Shown: positions 45,162 through 54,875, numbered from the stretch's first letter. The stretch is DNA of 64,000 bases from Caballeronia sp. Lep1P3 (GCF_022879595.1 NZ_CP084265.1:1736001-1800000), one strand, 5' to 3'. A program made the numbers and translations. Notes: generated from the sequence alone by a model not told the origin.

Positions 45162-46655
45162 ATGCAAGCAGCAGACTGGCTCCACGTCGGCACGCTCGTG
45201 ATGGCCGCGCATGTGCTCGGCGTCATCGCCGCCGTGCATGCGATCATCAATACCCGCACCTCGCAGGGCGCGGTCGCGTGGGCGGTGTCGCTCGTCGCGA
45301 TGCCTTATCTCACGCTCATTCCTTATCTCTTTCTCGGCCGCAGCAAGTTCGCGGGTTACATCGACGCGCGCCGCCTCGAAATTGAAATCCTGCGCAATCG
45401 CTCGAAGCCGGTGGAGTGGGAATCGCCCGAGCGCAGCGATGCCTCGCACGGCGACCTGGCGCTCGCCGATGCTTCGGGCGTGCGCGGCGAACTCGCGCCG
45501 GGGCCAGCCGAATATCTCGGCAATCCCACTATTCGAACGCTGCAACGGCTCTCCGGCATGCCGTTTTTGCACGGCAACTCGGTGCGCGTGCTCGTCAACG
45601 GGGACGCCACGTTCGCCGCGATCCTCGAAGCGATCGAAGCCGCCGAGCGCTATGTCGTCGTGCAGTTCTTCATCGTGCGCGCGGATGCGCTCGGCGAGTT
45701 GCTGAAGGACGCGCTCATCGCGAAGGCCAAGGCCGGTGTGCGCGTCTATTTCCTCTACGACAGCATTGGCAGCTTCGACCTGCCGCATCGCTACGTGCAT
45801 GCGCTGCGCGCGGGCGGCGTCGAGGCGCATCCGTTCGCGACCAAGCGCAAGTTCGTGAACCGCTTTCAGATCAACTTCCGCAATCATCGGAAGATCGTCG
45901 TGGTGGACGGCAAGCGCGCGTTCGTCGGCGGGCACAACGTGGGCGTCGAATATCTCGGCGGCAATCCGCGTCTCTCGCCCTGGCGCGACACGCACGTCGA
46001 AGTGCGCGGGCCGGCCATCGCGAGCATCCAGTTCGTGTTCACGGAAGACTGGTACTGGGCGACGCAGCGCCTTCCCGAACTCGGCCCCGCTCCGCACGCC
46101 GACGACAACATGCACTGCATGGTGCTGTCGAGCGGTCCCGCCGACAAGCAGGAGACCTGCTCGCTCTTCTTCGTCGAGGCGATCAACGCGGCGCGCGAGC
46201 GCATCTGGATCACGTCGCCGTATTTGATCCCGGACGAAGCCGTGTTTTCCGCGCTGAGGCTCGCCGTGATGCGCGGCGTGGACGTCCGTATCCTGATCCC
46301 GAGCCGGCGCGATCATCGCGTCGTGTTCGCCGCATCGAAGCTCTACGCCTACGACCTCGTGCTGGCGGGCGTGCGAATCTTCCGTTACGTGCCGGGGTTC
46401 CTGCACCAGAAGGTCGTGCTCGTCGACGACATCGCCGCCTCGGTAGGCAGCGCCAATCTCGATAACCGCTCGTTCCGCCTCAACTTCGAGATCACCGTGC
46501 TGACGGTCGACCGTCATTTCGCGCGCGAAGTCGGGCGCATGCTGCTCGCGGACTTCGCGCATGCGTATGAAATCGACGGCGACGATTATCGCGGCGCCGC
46601 GTTCTGGCGGCGCATGGCGATGCACGTCGCGCGGCTTTTCTCGCCGATCCTCTAA
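45162..46655 (+). CDS. cls: Cardiolipin synthase
   Basis: A phospholipase D-family enzyme that makes cardiolipin in the inner membrane. The 497 residues have two N-terminal membrane helices (LVMAAHVLGVIAAVHAIINT and WAVSLVAMPYLTLIPYLFLG) and two HKD motifs: NHRKIVVVDGKRAFVGG (His242) and LHQKVVLVDDIAASVGSAN (His415). The ATG at 45162 gives the expected membrane start; the longer frame from 45081 is Arg-rich. TAAGAT at 45077-45082 is a possible -10. It converges with gpx, leaving five bases between stops. Confidence 0.95.
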   Translation: MQAADWLHVGTLVMAAHVLGVIAAVHAIINTRTSQGAVAWAVSLVAMPYLTLIPYLFLGRSKFAGYIDARRLEIEILRNRSKPVEWESPERSDASHGDLALADASGVRGELAPGPAEYLGNPTIRTLQRLSGMPFLHGNSVRVLVNGDATFAAILEAIEAAERYVVVQFFIVRADALGELLKDALIAKAKAGVRVYFLYDSIGSFDLPHRYVHALRAGGVEAHPFATKRKFVNRFQINFRNHRKIVVVDGKRAFVGGHNVGVEYLGGNPRLSPWRDTHVEVRGPAIASIQFVFTEDWYWATQRLPELGPAPHADDNMHCMVLSSGPADKQETCSLFFVEAINAARERIWITSPYLIPDEAVFSALRLAVMRGVDVRILIPSRRDHRVVFAASKLYAYDLVLAGVRIFRYVPGFLHQKVVLVDDIAASVGSANLDNRSFRLNFEITVLTVDRHFAREVGRMLLADFAHAYEIDGDDYRGAAFWRRMAMHVARLFSPIL

Positions 46656-46660
46656 CTCGC

Positions 46661-47152
46661 TCAGAGCAGCTTTTCGACGTCGTCCGCGATCGAATCGGGC
46701 TTCGTGATCGGCGCATAGCGCTTCACGATCCGGCCGTCGCGGTCGATCAGGAACTTCGTGAAGTTCCATTTGATCGCCTCGAGACCGAGCACGCCGGGCT
46801 GGCTCTGCGTCAGATACTTGAAGAGCGGGTGCGCCTTCGGTCCGTTGACGTCGATCTTCGCGAACATCGGAAAGCTCACGCCGTAATTCGTCTCGCAGAA
46901 GCTGCCGATCTGCGCGGCGTCGCCGGGTTCCTGCTTGCCGAACTGATTGCACGGGAAGCCGAGCACTTCGAAGCCGCGCGCGGCATACAAGGTGTACAAC
47001 TCCTGCAAGCCCTTGTATTGCGGCGTGAATCCGCATTCGCTCGCCGTGTTCACGATGAGCAGCACCTTGCCGCGATATGCGTCGAGGCCGACGGTCGCGC
47101 CGTCGAGCGTTTCGGCCGTGAAGCCATAGATGCTGTCGGTAGTTGAACTCAT
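46661..47152 (-). CDS. Glutathione peroxidase family protein
   Basis: A 163-residue thiol peroxidase of the GPx/BtuE type that reduces hydrogen and lipid peroxides. The peroxidatic residue is an ordinary Cys40 (VNTASECGFTPQYKGLQEL), not selenocysteine. The partner residues are visible in FPCNQFGKQEPG (Gln) and IKWNFTKFLIDRDG (Trp, Asn). The ATG at 47152 fits the family; the frame extends nine codons further up. Most bacterial members prefer thioredoxin to glutathione. It stands alone between convergent cls and the divergent ABC-F gene. Confidence 0.93.
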   Translation of the reverse strand: MSSTTDSIYGFTAETLDGATVGLDAYRGKVLLIVNTASECGFTPQYKGLQELYTLYAARGFEVLGFPCNQFGKQEPGDAAQIGSFCETNYGVSFPMFAKIDVNGPKAHPLFKYLTQSQPGVLGLEAIKWNFTKFLIDRDGRIVKRYAPITKPDSIADDVEKLL

Positions 47153-47258
47153 GCCATGCTCCGCGCAGTGAAATGTCAAAGTCAGGCGATGCTACTACCG
47201 CGCGCGTTCGCCCGCCATCGGCCGAACGGACGATCCTCGGCGAGCCGCCCGCCCGGTC

Positions 47259-47264
47259 TAAAAT
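47259..47264 (+). promoter_or_regulatory. -10-like element upstream of the ABC-F gene
   Basis: TAAAAT lies 43 bases before the GTG start of the ABC-F gene, in the divergent gap with gpx. The -35 is not clear. The same TAAAAT form occurs upstream of smpB. Confidence 0.35.
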
Positions 47265-47306
47265 AGCGCTTTCCTCCAGTCCGCGCCCTTTCGCCGCCAT
47301 CCCGAC

Positions 47307-49253
47307 GTGATTCGCTTCAACCAGTTCAGCCTGTCCCGCGGCACGAAGCCGCTTTTCGAAGAGACGAGCTTCACGCTCAATCCGGGCGAGAAAGCCGGGC
47401 TCGTCGGCGCGAACGGCGCGGGCAAGTCCACACTTTTCGCCGTGCTGCGCGGCGAGCTGCACGCGGACGGCGGCGATTTTTCGATGCCGCCGTCGTGGCG
47501 TATCGCGCACGTCGCGCAGGAAACGCCTGCCGTCGATCGTTCCGCGCTCGACTACACGCTCGACGGCGACACGAATCTGCGGGCCATCGAGGCGCGCATC
47601 GCGGCGGCGTCCGCGTCCCACGACGGCGCCGCCGAAGCGGAAGCGCACGCCGCTTTCGCCGACGCCGACGGCTACACCGCGCCCGCGCGCGCCGAAACGT
47701 TGCTGCTGGGCCTCGGCTTCACGCTGGAACAGACGCGCGAGCCGGTCACGAGCTTTTCGGGCGGCTGGCGCATGCGCCTGAACCTCGCGCAGGCGCTGAT
47801 GTGCCCGTCGGACCTGCTGCTTCTCGACGAGCCGACCAACCACCTGGACCTCGACGCGATCGTCTGGCTGGAAGACTGGCTCGGCCGCTATCCGGGCACG
47901 CTCGTGGTCATCTCGCACGACCGCGAATTCCTCGATTCCGTCTGCAACGTCACGCTGCACCTGGAGAACCGGCAGGTGAAGCGCTACGGCGGCAACTACA
48001 GCCAGTTCGAAGTGCTGCGCGCGCAACAACTGGCGTTGCAGCAGAGCGCCTACGAAAAGCAGCAGAAAACGGTCGCGCATCTGCAGAGCTTCATCGACCG
48101 CTTCAAGGCGAAGGCGACGAAGGCGAAGCAGGCGCAAAGCCGCGTGAAGGCGCTCGAGAAGATGGAGCTGATCGCGCCCGCGCATGCGAGTTCGCCGTTC
48201 ACATTCGAATTCCGCACGCCCGATGCCGCGCCCAATCCGATGATGGTGATGGAAAGCGTGCGCTGCGGTTATCGAAGCGATGAAGGCGCCGAGATTCCGA
48301 TCGTCGAGGGCGTCACGCTTTCGATCCAGAACGGCCAGCGCATCGGCTTGCTGGGCGCGAACGGTCAGGGCAAATCGACGCTCATCAAGACACTCGCGGG
48401 CACGATCGAACCGCTCTCGGGCCATGTCCGGCAGGGCAAGGGCCTGCAAATCGGCTACTTCGCGCAGCATCAACTGGAGACGCTGCGCCCCGACGATTCC
48501 GCGCTCGCTCATCTCGCGCGCCTCGCACCGGACACGCGCGAACAGGAATTGCGCGACTTTCTCGGCAGCTTCAATTTCTCGGGCGATATGGCCACCGCGA
48601 AGATCGCGCCGTTTTCCGGCGGCGAAAAGGCGCGGCTCGCGCTTGCGCTCATCATCTGGCAGAAGCCGAATCTGCTTCTGCTCGACGAGCCGACCAATCA
48701 CCTCGATCTCGAAACGCGTCACGCGCTAACCATGGCGCTCGCGCAGTTCGAAGGCACGCTTATTCTCGTGTCGCACGACCGGCACTTGCTGCGCGCGACC
48801 ACCGACACGTTCATGCTCGTCGCGAAACATCGGCTGAGTCCGTTCGACGGCGATCTCGACGACTATCGCGACTGGCTCCTGCAGCACGCCGCCGAAACCC
48901 GCGCGGCGGCGAAGGAAGCGAGCGGCGCGGCTTCAGCCGCGGGCGATGCGCAGGACAGCGCGCAAAATCGGAAGGAGCAGCGCAGGCTGGAGGCGCAGGA
49001 GCGGCAAAAGCTGTCGCATCTGAAAAAGCCGCTGCAATCGCGCATCGCGAAAATCGAGAAGGAAATGGAGACGCTCAACGCGGAGAAGTCGGCGCTCGAT
49101 GCGTTCGTCGCCGATCCCGCGAGCTACGAAGCCGCGCAAAAAGCCAAGCTGACGGAGACGATTCGGCGTCAGGGCGAAGTCAACGCCCGGCTCGAAACGC
49201 TCGAAATGGCCTGGCTCGAAGCGCACGAGGAACTGGAACAGATCGGTTCATAA
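47307..49253 (+). CDS. ABC-F ATPase (YheS/EttA-like translation factor)
   Basis: A soluble tandem ABC protein with no membrane domain; the family acts on ribosomes to rescue or tune translation. The 648 residues start with GTG (MIRFNQFSLSRGTKPLFEET). Walker A motifs are GANGAGKST (about 34-42) and GANGQGKST (about 350-358); the signatures are SFSGGWRMRLNLAQAL and PFSGGEKARLALAL. The linker between domains has the basic RFKAKATKAKQAQSRVKALE of ABC-F proteins. The C-terminal coiled coil is charged (about residues 540-648). Overall the sequence is nearest the YheS subgroup. Confidence 0.93.
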   Translation: MIRFNQFSLSRGTKPLFEETSFTLNPGEKAGLVGANGAGKSTLFAVLRGELHADGGDFSMPPSWRIAHVAQETPAVDRSALDYTLDGDTNLRAIEARIAAASASHDGAAEAEAHAAFADADGYTAPARAETLLLGLGFTLEQTREPVTSFSGGWRMRLNLAQALMCPSDLLLLDEPTNHLDLDAIVWLEDWLGRYPGTLVVISHDREFLDSVCNVTLHLENRQVKRYGGNYSQFEVLRAQQLALQQSAYEKQQKTVAHLQSFIDRFKAKATKAKQAQSRVKALEKMELIAPAHASSPFTFEFRTPDAAPNPMMVMESVRCGYRSDEGAEIPIVEGVTLSIQNGQRIGLLGANGQGKSTLIKTLAGTIEPLSGHVRQGKGLQIGYFAQHQLETLRPDDSALAHLARLAPDTREQELRDFLGSFNFSGDMATAKIAPFSGGEKARLALALIIWQKPNLLLLDEPTNHLDLETRHALTMALAQFEGTLILVSHDRHLLRATTDTFMLVAKHRLSPFDGDLDDYRDWLLQHAAETRAAAKEASGAASAAGDAQDSAQNRKEQRRLEAQERQKLSHLKKPLQSRIAKIEKEMETLNAEKSALDAFVADPASYEAAQKAKLTETIRRQGEVNARLETLEMAWLEAHEELEQIGS

Positions 49254-49274
49254 GGACCCACGGAGACCTGCGAC

Positions 49275-50306
49275 TTGACGAATCCTCCCGCCCTCGCCGG
49301 CCTTCGTGTTCTGGACTTGACGCGGCTTTTGCCCGGCCCCGTCGCGACGCTGCGCCTCGCTGAACTGGGCGCGGACGTGCTCAAGATCGAGCCGCCCGGC
49401 GAGGGCGACTACGCGCGCGCGATGCTGCAAAGCGACGCCGACCGAAAGAGCGGGACGCCCAGCGCGTTCTATCGCATCGTGAATCGCGGCAAGCGGTCGC
49501 TCACGCTCGATCTCAAGAGCGCGGAAGGCCGCGCGAAGCTGATCGAACTGGCGCGCGACGCCGACGTGCTCATGGAGAGCTTCCGGCCATCGGTCATGAC
49601 GCGGCTCGGCGTCGGCTACGACGTGCTGCGTGAGGCAAATCCGAAGCTCGTGTACTGCGCGATCACGGGCTTCGGCAGCGAAGGCCCGTTCGCGGACAAG
49701 GCCGGACACGACCTCGATTACATCGCGTATGCGGGCGTGCTCGACCAGCTCGCTGCGCCCGATGGTTCGCCCATCGTGCCGAACTTCCAGCTTGCCGACT
49801 TGCTCGGCGGTGCGCTCGCGGCAGTCGTGGAAACGCTCGCGGCGCTCTGGCACGTCGCGCGCGGCGGCGACGGGCGCCGCATCGATATATCGATGACCCA
49901 CGCCGTCCATGCGCACAACGTCATGGCGCACATCGCGCTCGCCAATGGCAACGAGGCAAGCACGCGCGCGGGCGCCGGCCTGCTCAACGGCGGCGTGCCC
50001 TGCTACAACGTGTATCGCACGCGGGATGAGCGCTTCGTCGCGGTGGGCGCGCTCGAACTGAAGTTCTGGCAAAACCTGTGTCAGGCGCTCGGACGGCCGC
50101 ACTGGGCCGCGCAACATTGGAGTCTTGGTCAAGCCATCGGCGGCGCGGACGCGAAAGCGCTGACCGCGCAAGTCGCCGCGCGCTTCGCCGAGCGCACGCG
50201 CGACCAATGGATCGCACTTCTCGAACCGCTCGACTGCTGCGTGGCGCCCGTGCTCTCGCCCGCCGAAGCCGCAGTGCATCCGCTCTTCGCGGGCCGCGAA
50301 GCCTAG
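49275..50306 (+). CDS. CaiB/BaiF-fold protein, alpha-methylacyl-CoA racemase-like
   Basis: A 343-residue family III CoA-transferase fold protein that starts with TTG (GGAGA eight bases upstream). The N-terminal LAGLRVLDLTRLLPGPVATL and LGADVLKIEPPGEGDY are typical. His145 in GHDLDYIAYAG and Asp175 in QLADLLGGALAAV keep the 30-residue spacing of the His126/Asp156 pair in mycobacterial methylacyl-CoA racemase, which supports a racemase over a CoA transferase. It follows the ABC-F gene by 21 bases without an obvious functional link. Its stop TAG interlocks with that of the next gene. Confidence 0.85.
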   Translation: MTNPPALAGLRVLDLTRLLPGPVATLRLAELGADVLKIEPPGEGDYARAMLQSDADRKSGTPSAFYRIVNRGKRSLTLDLKSAEGRAKLIELARDADVLMESFRPSVMTRLGVGYDVLREANPKLVYCAITGFGSEGPFADKAGHDLDYIAYAGVLDQLAAPDGSPIVPNFQLADLLGGALAAVVETLAALWHVARGGDGRRIDISMTHAVHAHNVMAHIALANGNEASTRAGAGLLNGGVPCYNVYRTRDERFVAVGALELKFWQNLCQALGRPHWAAQHWSLGQAIGGADAKALTAQVAARFAERTRDQWIALLEPLDCCVAPVLSPAEAAVHPLFAGREA

Positions 50307-50566
50307 CGTCGCGGCAAGGTCTGTCGCGGCTGGCGCTCGTCGTCGACGAGTACGTGCTTGCGCCCCGTGACGTGACGGCGAATGGTGGCGACGACTTCGT
50401 CCTCGGTCACGTCCGCAGCCACGACGCGCCGCGAAATCTGCCCTTCGCCGTCGATCCATTCCACGATCCGGCAACCGCTGCCCCACGGCTGCTGCAAGGG
50501 CGCCGAAACGCGGCATCCGCGCAGATGAAACGCGGGCGTCGGCCGGGCAGTTTTGGCATGTTTCAA
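50303..50566 (-). CDS. Small conserved-looking protein of unknown function (possibly DUF2866)
   Basis: An 87-residue protein with no known motif. It contains GWGSGCRIVEW-like text (PWGSGCRIVEWIDGEGQ) and VVAADVTEDEVVATIRRHV, suggesting a small beta-rich domain with a helix. It is probably the Burkholderia-restricted DUF2866 type, from memory and uncertain. The start is TTG, with AGAGG about 9 bases upstream; no in-frame ATG is available. Its stop overlaps that of the convergent racemase-like gene through the palindrome CTAG. It lies 155 bases after radA on the same strand. Confidence 0.6.
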   Translation of the reverse strand: MKHAKTARPTPAFHLRGCRVSAPLQQPWGSGCRIVEWIDGEGQISRRVVAADVTEDEVVATIRRHVTGRKHVLVDDERQPRQTLPRR

Positions 50567-50721
50567 AGCGTGGTCCTCTCGATGCGTCCAGTCGCTGCGG
50601 TTTCACTGCGTCCGCAGCCCCGAAAGCATATGAAAACCGCGCGTGCGTTGGGTTACAGCGCCGCGCGACTTTCTTACGGCCCGTTACCGAGGGTCCGATC
50701 CGTTCATCGCGCGCGGCGAGA

Positions 50722-52110
50722 TCATTCGAGATCACGCACGCGATCGATCGCTTCCTCGATGCGGTCGACCGCAATCACCTCGAGGCCTTCGACAGGCTGC
50801 TTCGGCGCGTTGGCCTTCGGAATCAACGCCACCGAAAAGCCCAGCTTGGCTGCCTCCTTCAGACGATCCTGCCCGCGCGGCGAAGGACGGATCTCACCGG
50901 CAAGCCCGACTTCGCCGAACGTGATGAGGCCTTTGGGCAGCGGCTTGTTGCGCATCGACGAGTGAATCGCGAGCAGCACCGCGAGGTCGGCGGCAGGCTC
51001 GGTTATCTTCACGCCGCCGACGGCGTTCAGGAACACGTCCTGATCGAAACACGCGATGCCCGCATGCCGATGCAGCACCGCGAGCAGCAGCGCGAGCCGG
51101 TTCTGTTCGAGGCCCACCGCGAGTCGCCGGGGATTCGGCACATGCGCGGTATCGACGAGCGCCTGCACTTCCACGAGCAGCGGCCGCGAGCCTTCCTGCG
51201 TGACGAGCACGCACGATCCCGCGACGCTCTGCTCGTGCTGCGACAGAAAAAGCGCCGAAGGATTCGCCACGCCGCGCAAGCCCTTCTCCGTCATCGCGAA
51301 GACGCCGAGTTCGTTCACCGCGCCGAAGCGGTTCTTGAATGCGCGCACGAGGCGGAAAGACGAGTGCGTGTCGCCTTCGAAGTACAGCACGGTATCGACG
51401 ATATGCTCCAGCACGCGCGGTCCCGCGAGACTGCCTTCCTTCGTCACATGGCCGACCATGATGATCGAGGTGCCCGTCTGCTTGGCGATGCGCGTCAGTT
51501 GCGCCGCGCATTCGCGGACCTGCGCGACGGAACCCGGCGCGGACGTGAGCGCTTCGGAGTAAATCGTCTGGATGGAATCGATGACGGCGACTTCCGGACG
51601 TTGCTCGTCGATCGTCGCCTGAATCTTTTCGAGCTGGATTTCCGCGAGCAGCGAAAGATCGGCCGCCGCGCTCGCCGAACCGCCGAGCAGTCCGAGCCGC
51701 TGCGCCCGCAGCGCGATCTGCGCGCCGGATTCTTCTCCACTGATATAGAGCGCTGGCCGCTCGCGCGCGATTTCCGCGAGCGATTGCAGGAGCAACGTGG
51801 ACTTGCCGATGCCCGGATCGCCGCCGATCAGCACCACGCCGCCCGCCACGAGACCGCCGCCGAGCACGCGGTCGAATTCGCCAACGCCGGTGGTGAAGCG
51901 CGGCACGTCCGACGCTTCGATATCGGCGAGACGCTGCACCGGCGAGTTCTTCGCGAGCGCCTGAAAGCGATGCGCCGAGGGCGCCTGCTCCACCGATTCC
52001 ACCAGTGTGTTCCACGCGCCGCACGACGCGCACTGCCCCGTCCACTTCGGCGATTGCGCGCCGCATTCGCTACAGATATAGAGCGCTTTTCCCTTTGCTG
52101 CTTTCGCCAC
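50722..52110 (-). CDS. radA: DNA repair protein RadA
   Basis: A RecA-like ATPase that drives branch migration in recombinational repair. The 462 residues begin with a four-cysteine zinc finger (YICSECGAQSPKWTGQCASC), then Walker A GGDPGIGKSTLLLQ, Walker B VAVIDSIQTIYS, and the RadA-specific KNRFG motif in RAFKNRFGAVNELGVF. The C-terminal Lon-like domain holds DLAVLLAIHSSMRNKPLP and TFGEVGLAGEIRP. alr lies 51 bases upstream on the same strand, as is common in betaproteobacteria. Confidence 0.97.
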   Translation of the reverse strand: MAKAAKGKALYICSECGAQSPKWTGQCASCGAWNTLVESVEQAPSAHRFQALAKNSPVQRLADIEASDVPRFTTGVGEFDRVLGGGLVAGGVVLIGGDPGIGKSTLLLQSLAEIARERPALYISGEESGAQIALRAQRLGLLGGSASAAADLSLLAEIQLEKIQATIDEQRPEVAVIDSIQTIYSEALTSAPGSVAQVRECAAQLTRIAKQTGTSIIMVGHVTKEGSLAGPRVLEHIVDTVLYFEGDTHSSFRLVRAFKNRFGAVNELGVFAMTEKGLRGVANPSALFLSQHEQSVAGSCVLVTQEGSRPLLVEVQALVDTAHVPNPRRLAVGLEQNRLALLLAVLHRHAGIACFDQDVFLNAVGGVKITEPAADLAVLLAIHSSMRNKPLPKGLITFGEVGLAGEIRPSPRGQDRLKEAAKLGFSVALIPKANAPKQPVEGLEVIAVDRIEEAIDRVRDLE

Positions 52111-52161
52111 GTATTGCCTTTTTTCGTATTCGATTCTTTCGCGCGGATCAGTCGCCCGCGC

Positions 52162-53232
52162 TTATTCCGCCCGCACCGGCACGCGCTGGGCGATGGCGCA
52201 CATCAACTCGTAGCCGATAGTGCCGCATGCGCTCGCCACGTCGTCGATGGGCAGATTCGCGCCCCACAGTTCGACGCGCGAACCGACGCCCGCGCCCTGG
52301 CACGGCGTGAGATCGACGGTGAGCATGTCCATCGAGACGCGGCCGACGAGCGCCGTTCTCACGCCATCGACGATGACCGGCGTGCCTTCGGGCGCGACGC
52401 GAGGATAACCGTCCGCGTAGCCGCACGCGACGACGCCGATGCGCATCGGCCGGCTTGCCGTGTAGGTCGAGCCGTAGCCGATGCTATGCCCCGCTTGCAC
52501 CGTCTGCACCGCGATCAGTTCCGAGCCGAGCGTCATCGCGGGCTTGAGGCCGGTATCGGCGATGTCGGCGGTCACGCCCGAGGGCGACGCGCCATACAAG
52601 ATGATGCCGGGCCGCACCCAGTCGAAATGCGCGGACGGATGCCACAGCACCGCCGCCGAATTCGACAGGCTGCGCGCGCCCGCGATGCCTTCCGCGCCCC
52701 GCTCGAACGCTTCGAGCTGGTGCGCGATGCCGCGCTCGCTGTCGGCGTCCGAAAAATGGGTCATGAGCGTAATCTGCCCGACGCCCTGACACGCGCGCGC
52801 CCGCTCCCACGCGGCGCGATAACGCTCCGGCGTATAGCCGAGGCGGTTCATGCCGCTATTCATCTTGAGCTGGATGTTGACGGGCTTCGAGAGCCGCGCC
52901 ATCTCGAGCATGCGCAGCTGTTCGTCGCAGTGAACCGCCGTGGTCAGGCTGTAGCGGTCGATCACGTCGATGTCGGTCGGACGGAAAAAGCCTTCGAGCA
53001 GCAGGATCGGGCCGGCCCAGCCGAGCTCGCGCAACTTCGCGGCTTCTTCCAGGTCCAGGAGGCCGAAGCCGTCCGTCGCGCGAAGTCCGGGGAACACTCG
53101 CGCGAGTCCGTGGCCATACGCATTAGCCTTGACGACGGCCCAGATCTTGGATTTCGGCGCGTACTTGCGCGCAACGGCGAGATTATTGGCAAGTGCAGGG
53201 GTATGAATTGTGGCTGAAAGGGGGCGCGGCAT
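52162..53232 (-). CDS. alr: Alanine racemase
   Basis: Makes D-alanine for peptidoglycan using PLP. The 356-residue fold type III enzyme has the PLP lysine Lys35 in [15 protein letters not shown] and the second catalytic tyrosine in [23 protein letters not shown] metal or dimer residues are present in [15 protein letters not shown]. It precedes radA on the same strand and is divergent from lplT across 290 bases. Length matches the shorter proteobacterial DadX/Alr class. Confidence 0.97.
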   Translation of the reverse strand: MPRPLSATIHTPALANNLAVARKYAPKSKIWAVVKANAYGHGLARVFPGLRATDGFGLLDLEEAAKLRELGWAGPILLLEGFFRPTDIDVIDRYSLTTAVHCDEQLRMLEMARLSKPVNIQLKMNSGMNRLGYTPERYRAAWERARACQGVGQITLMTHFSDADSERGIAHQLEAFERGAEGIAGARSLSNSAAVLWHPSAHFDWVRPGIILYGASPSGVTADIADTGLKPAMTLGSELIAVQTVQAGHSIGYGSTYTASRPMRIGVVACGYADGYPRVAPEGTPVIVDGVRTALVGRVSMDMLTVDLTPCQGAGVGSRVELWGANLPIDDVASACGTIGYELMCAIAQRVPVRAE

Positions 53233-53522
53233 GAGCGTTCAATGGAAATACGGTTCAGGCGGAAAGGCAAGCATACGCCATCGGGGCGATGGGCCGCTGC
53301 GCCGATCAAGACACCTTGGGAATCAGTACCTTATGACGAATTTCGCGCGCGGAGCCTTCAGTTCGCACGCGATCGAGATTACTGCTAGTCAGAATGCGCC
53401 TATTTTCGTGTTATAAAGCCGTGCACACAACCCATTTCGAACGGCATAAGCCCGAACGCAAGACCGGCGGTATCCGGAGCGTCGGGGGCGGATCACCCGC
53501 AGTGAGGAAAGCTTCGGATCAG
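53233..53522. other. Divergent intergenic region between alr and lplT
   Basis: The 290 bases hold no convincing gene, tRNA or hairpin. The lplT frame stays open upstream to an ATG at 53394, but the added 43 residues are basic and unlike the family. GAGGAAAG at about 53500-53508 is the nearest purine-rich stretch to the chosen lplT start. Confidence 0.5.
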
Positions 53523-54830
53523 ATGAAAAAAGGTTTTTACACCATCATGGCCGCGCAGTTTTTCTCATCGCTGGCCGATAACGCACTACTGATCGCTGCC
53601 ATCGCACTGCTGAAAGACCTTCACGCGCCGAACTGGATGACGCCGCTGCTCAAGCTGTTCTTCGTGCTCTCCTATGTGGTTCTCGCGGCGTTCGTCGGCG
53701 CTTTCGCGGATTCCCGGCCCAAGGGCCGCGTGATGTTCGTGACCAATTCCATCAAGGTAGTCGGCTGCATCACGATGCTCTTTGGCGCGCATCCGCTGCT
53801 CGCTTATGGCATCGTCGGCTTCGGGGCGGCGGCGTATTCGCCCGCGAAGTACGGCATTCTCACCGAACTCCTGCCGCCCGACCGGCTCGTCGCGGCGAAC
53901 GGATGGATCGAAGGCACGACGGTCGGCTCCATCATTCTCGGCACCGTGATGGGCGGCGCGCTCATCAGCCCGCATATCGCGAGCCATCTTCTAAGCCTGC
54001 ACATTCCGCGCATCAAGACGCCCGCCGAAGCCGCGATGCTCGTCATCATGACGATGTACGTCGTCGCCGCGATCTTCAACCTGCGCATTCCCGACACCGG
54101 CGCGCGCTATCCCAAGCAGGAAACGCGGCCGGTCAAGCTCATCACCGATTTCGCCGACTGTTTCCTCACGCTCTGGCGCGACAAGCTCGGCCAGATTTCG
54201 CTCGCCGTCACGACGCTCTTTTGGGGCGCGGGCGCGACGCTTCAGTTCATCGTGCTGAAATGGGCGGAAGTCTCGCTCGGCATGACGCTCTCGCAAGCGG
54301 CCATCCTGCAGGCGGTGATCGCGGTCGGGGTCGCGGTGGGCGCGGTGCTCGCGGCGGCGCGCGTGCCGCTCAAGCGCTCGCTGTCGGTGCTGCCGGTCGG
54401 CATCATGATGGGCATCGCCGTCATGCTGATGGCGTTCTACACGCGCCATCTCTTTCCCGCGCACTGGGGCATCTATTTCGGCAAGCTCCATTTCCCCGGT
54501 TATCTGCTGATTGCGTATCTGTTCCTGATGATCGTCGGCGGTCTGTCCGGCTTCTTCGTGGTGCCGATGAACGCGCTGCTTCAGCATCGCGGGCATGTGC
54601 TGCTGTCGGCGGGACACTCGATTGCCGTGCAGAACTTCAACGAGAACCTGTCGGTGCTCGTCATGCTGTGTCTTTATGCGGTGCTCGTCTGGCTCGACGT
54701 GCCGATTCAATTCGTGATCGTGCTGTTCGGCTCGTTCGTGTGCCTCATGATGTACTTCGTCATGCGTCGCCATCAGGCGAATCAGCGCGCGTTCGATTCG
54801 GTCGCGCTCATCGGCGAAGCGCATCACTGA
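53523..54830 (+). CDS. lplT: Lysophospholipid transporter LplT
   Basis: A 435-residue MFS permease that flips lysophospholipids across the inner membrane for re-acylation. The start MKKGFYTIMAAQFFSSLADN is characteristic, and SPAKYGILTELLPPDRLVAA carries the MFS A-like loop motif typical of LplT. About 12 membrane helices are predicted. In enterobacteria lplT is followed by the acyltransferase gene aas; here it is followed by thiM instead and no aas is in the window. Confidence 0.93.
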   Translation: MKKGFYTIMAAQFFSSLADNALLIAAIALLKDLHAPNWMTPLLKLFFVLSYVVLAAFVGAFADSRPKGRVMFVTNSIKVVGCITMLFGAHPLLAYGIVGFGAAAYSPAKYGILTELLPPDRLVAANGWIEGTTVGSIILGTVMGGALISPHIASHLLSLHIPRIKTPAEAAMLVIMTMYVVAAIFNLRIPDTGARYPKQETRPVKLITDFADCFLTLWRDKLGQISLAVTTLFWGAGATLQFIVLKWAEVSLGMTLSQAAILQAVIAVGVAVGAVLAAARVPLKRSLSVLPVGIMMGIAVMLMAFYTRHLFPAHWGIYFGKLHFPGYLLIAYLFLMIVGGLSGFFVVPMNALLQHRGHVLLSAGHSIAVQNFNENLSVLVMLCLYAVLVWLDVPIQFVIVLFGSFVCLMMYFVMRRHQANQRAFDSVALIGEAHH

Positions 54831-54875
54831 TTCGTTCCCGCGCGCGTTGCGCGTATCGGCTAATCTCTTTTCATC

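Noticed and set aside
46661..47152. Selenocysteine-containing glutathione peroxidase
   Set aside because: The active residue is encoded as an ordinary cysteine and there is no in-frame TGA or SECIS-like hairpin.
45111..48722. 1203-residue minus-strand reading frame over cls, gpx and the ABC-F gene
   Set aside because: Runs antisense to two clear genes and across intergenic regions; the composition is shadow-like with no domain.
53394..53522. Longer N-terminus for LplT
   Set aside because: The extra 43 residues are basic and unlike the family; the protein from 53523 starts with the characteristic MKKGFYTIM helix.
53233..54875. TPP riboswitch for the thi genes
   Set aside because: I looked before thiM and before lplT for the CTGAGA-type aptamer core and found none.
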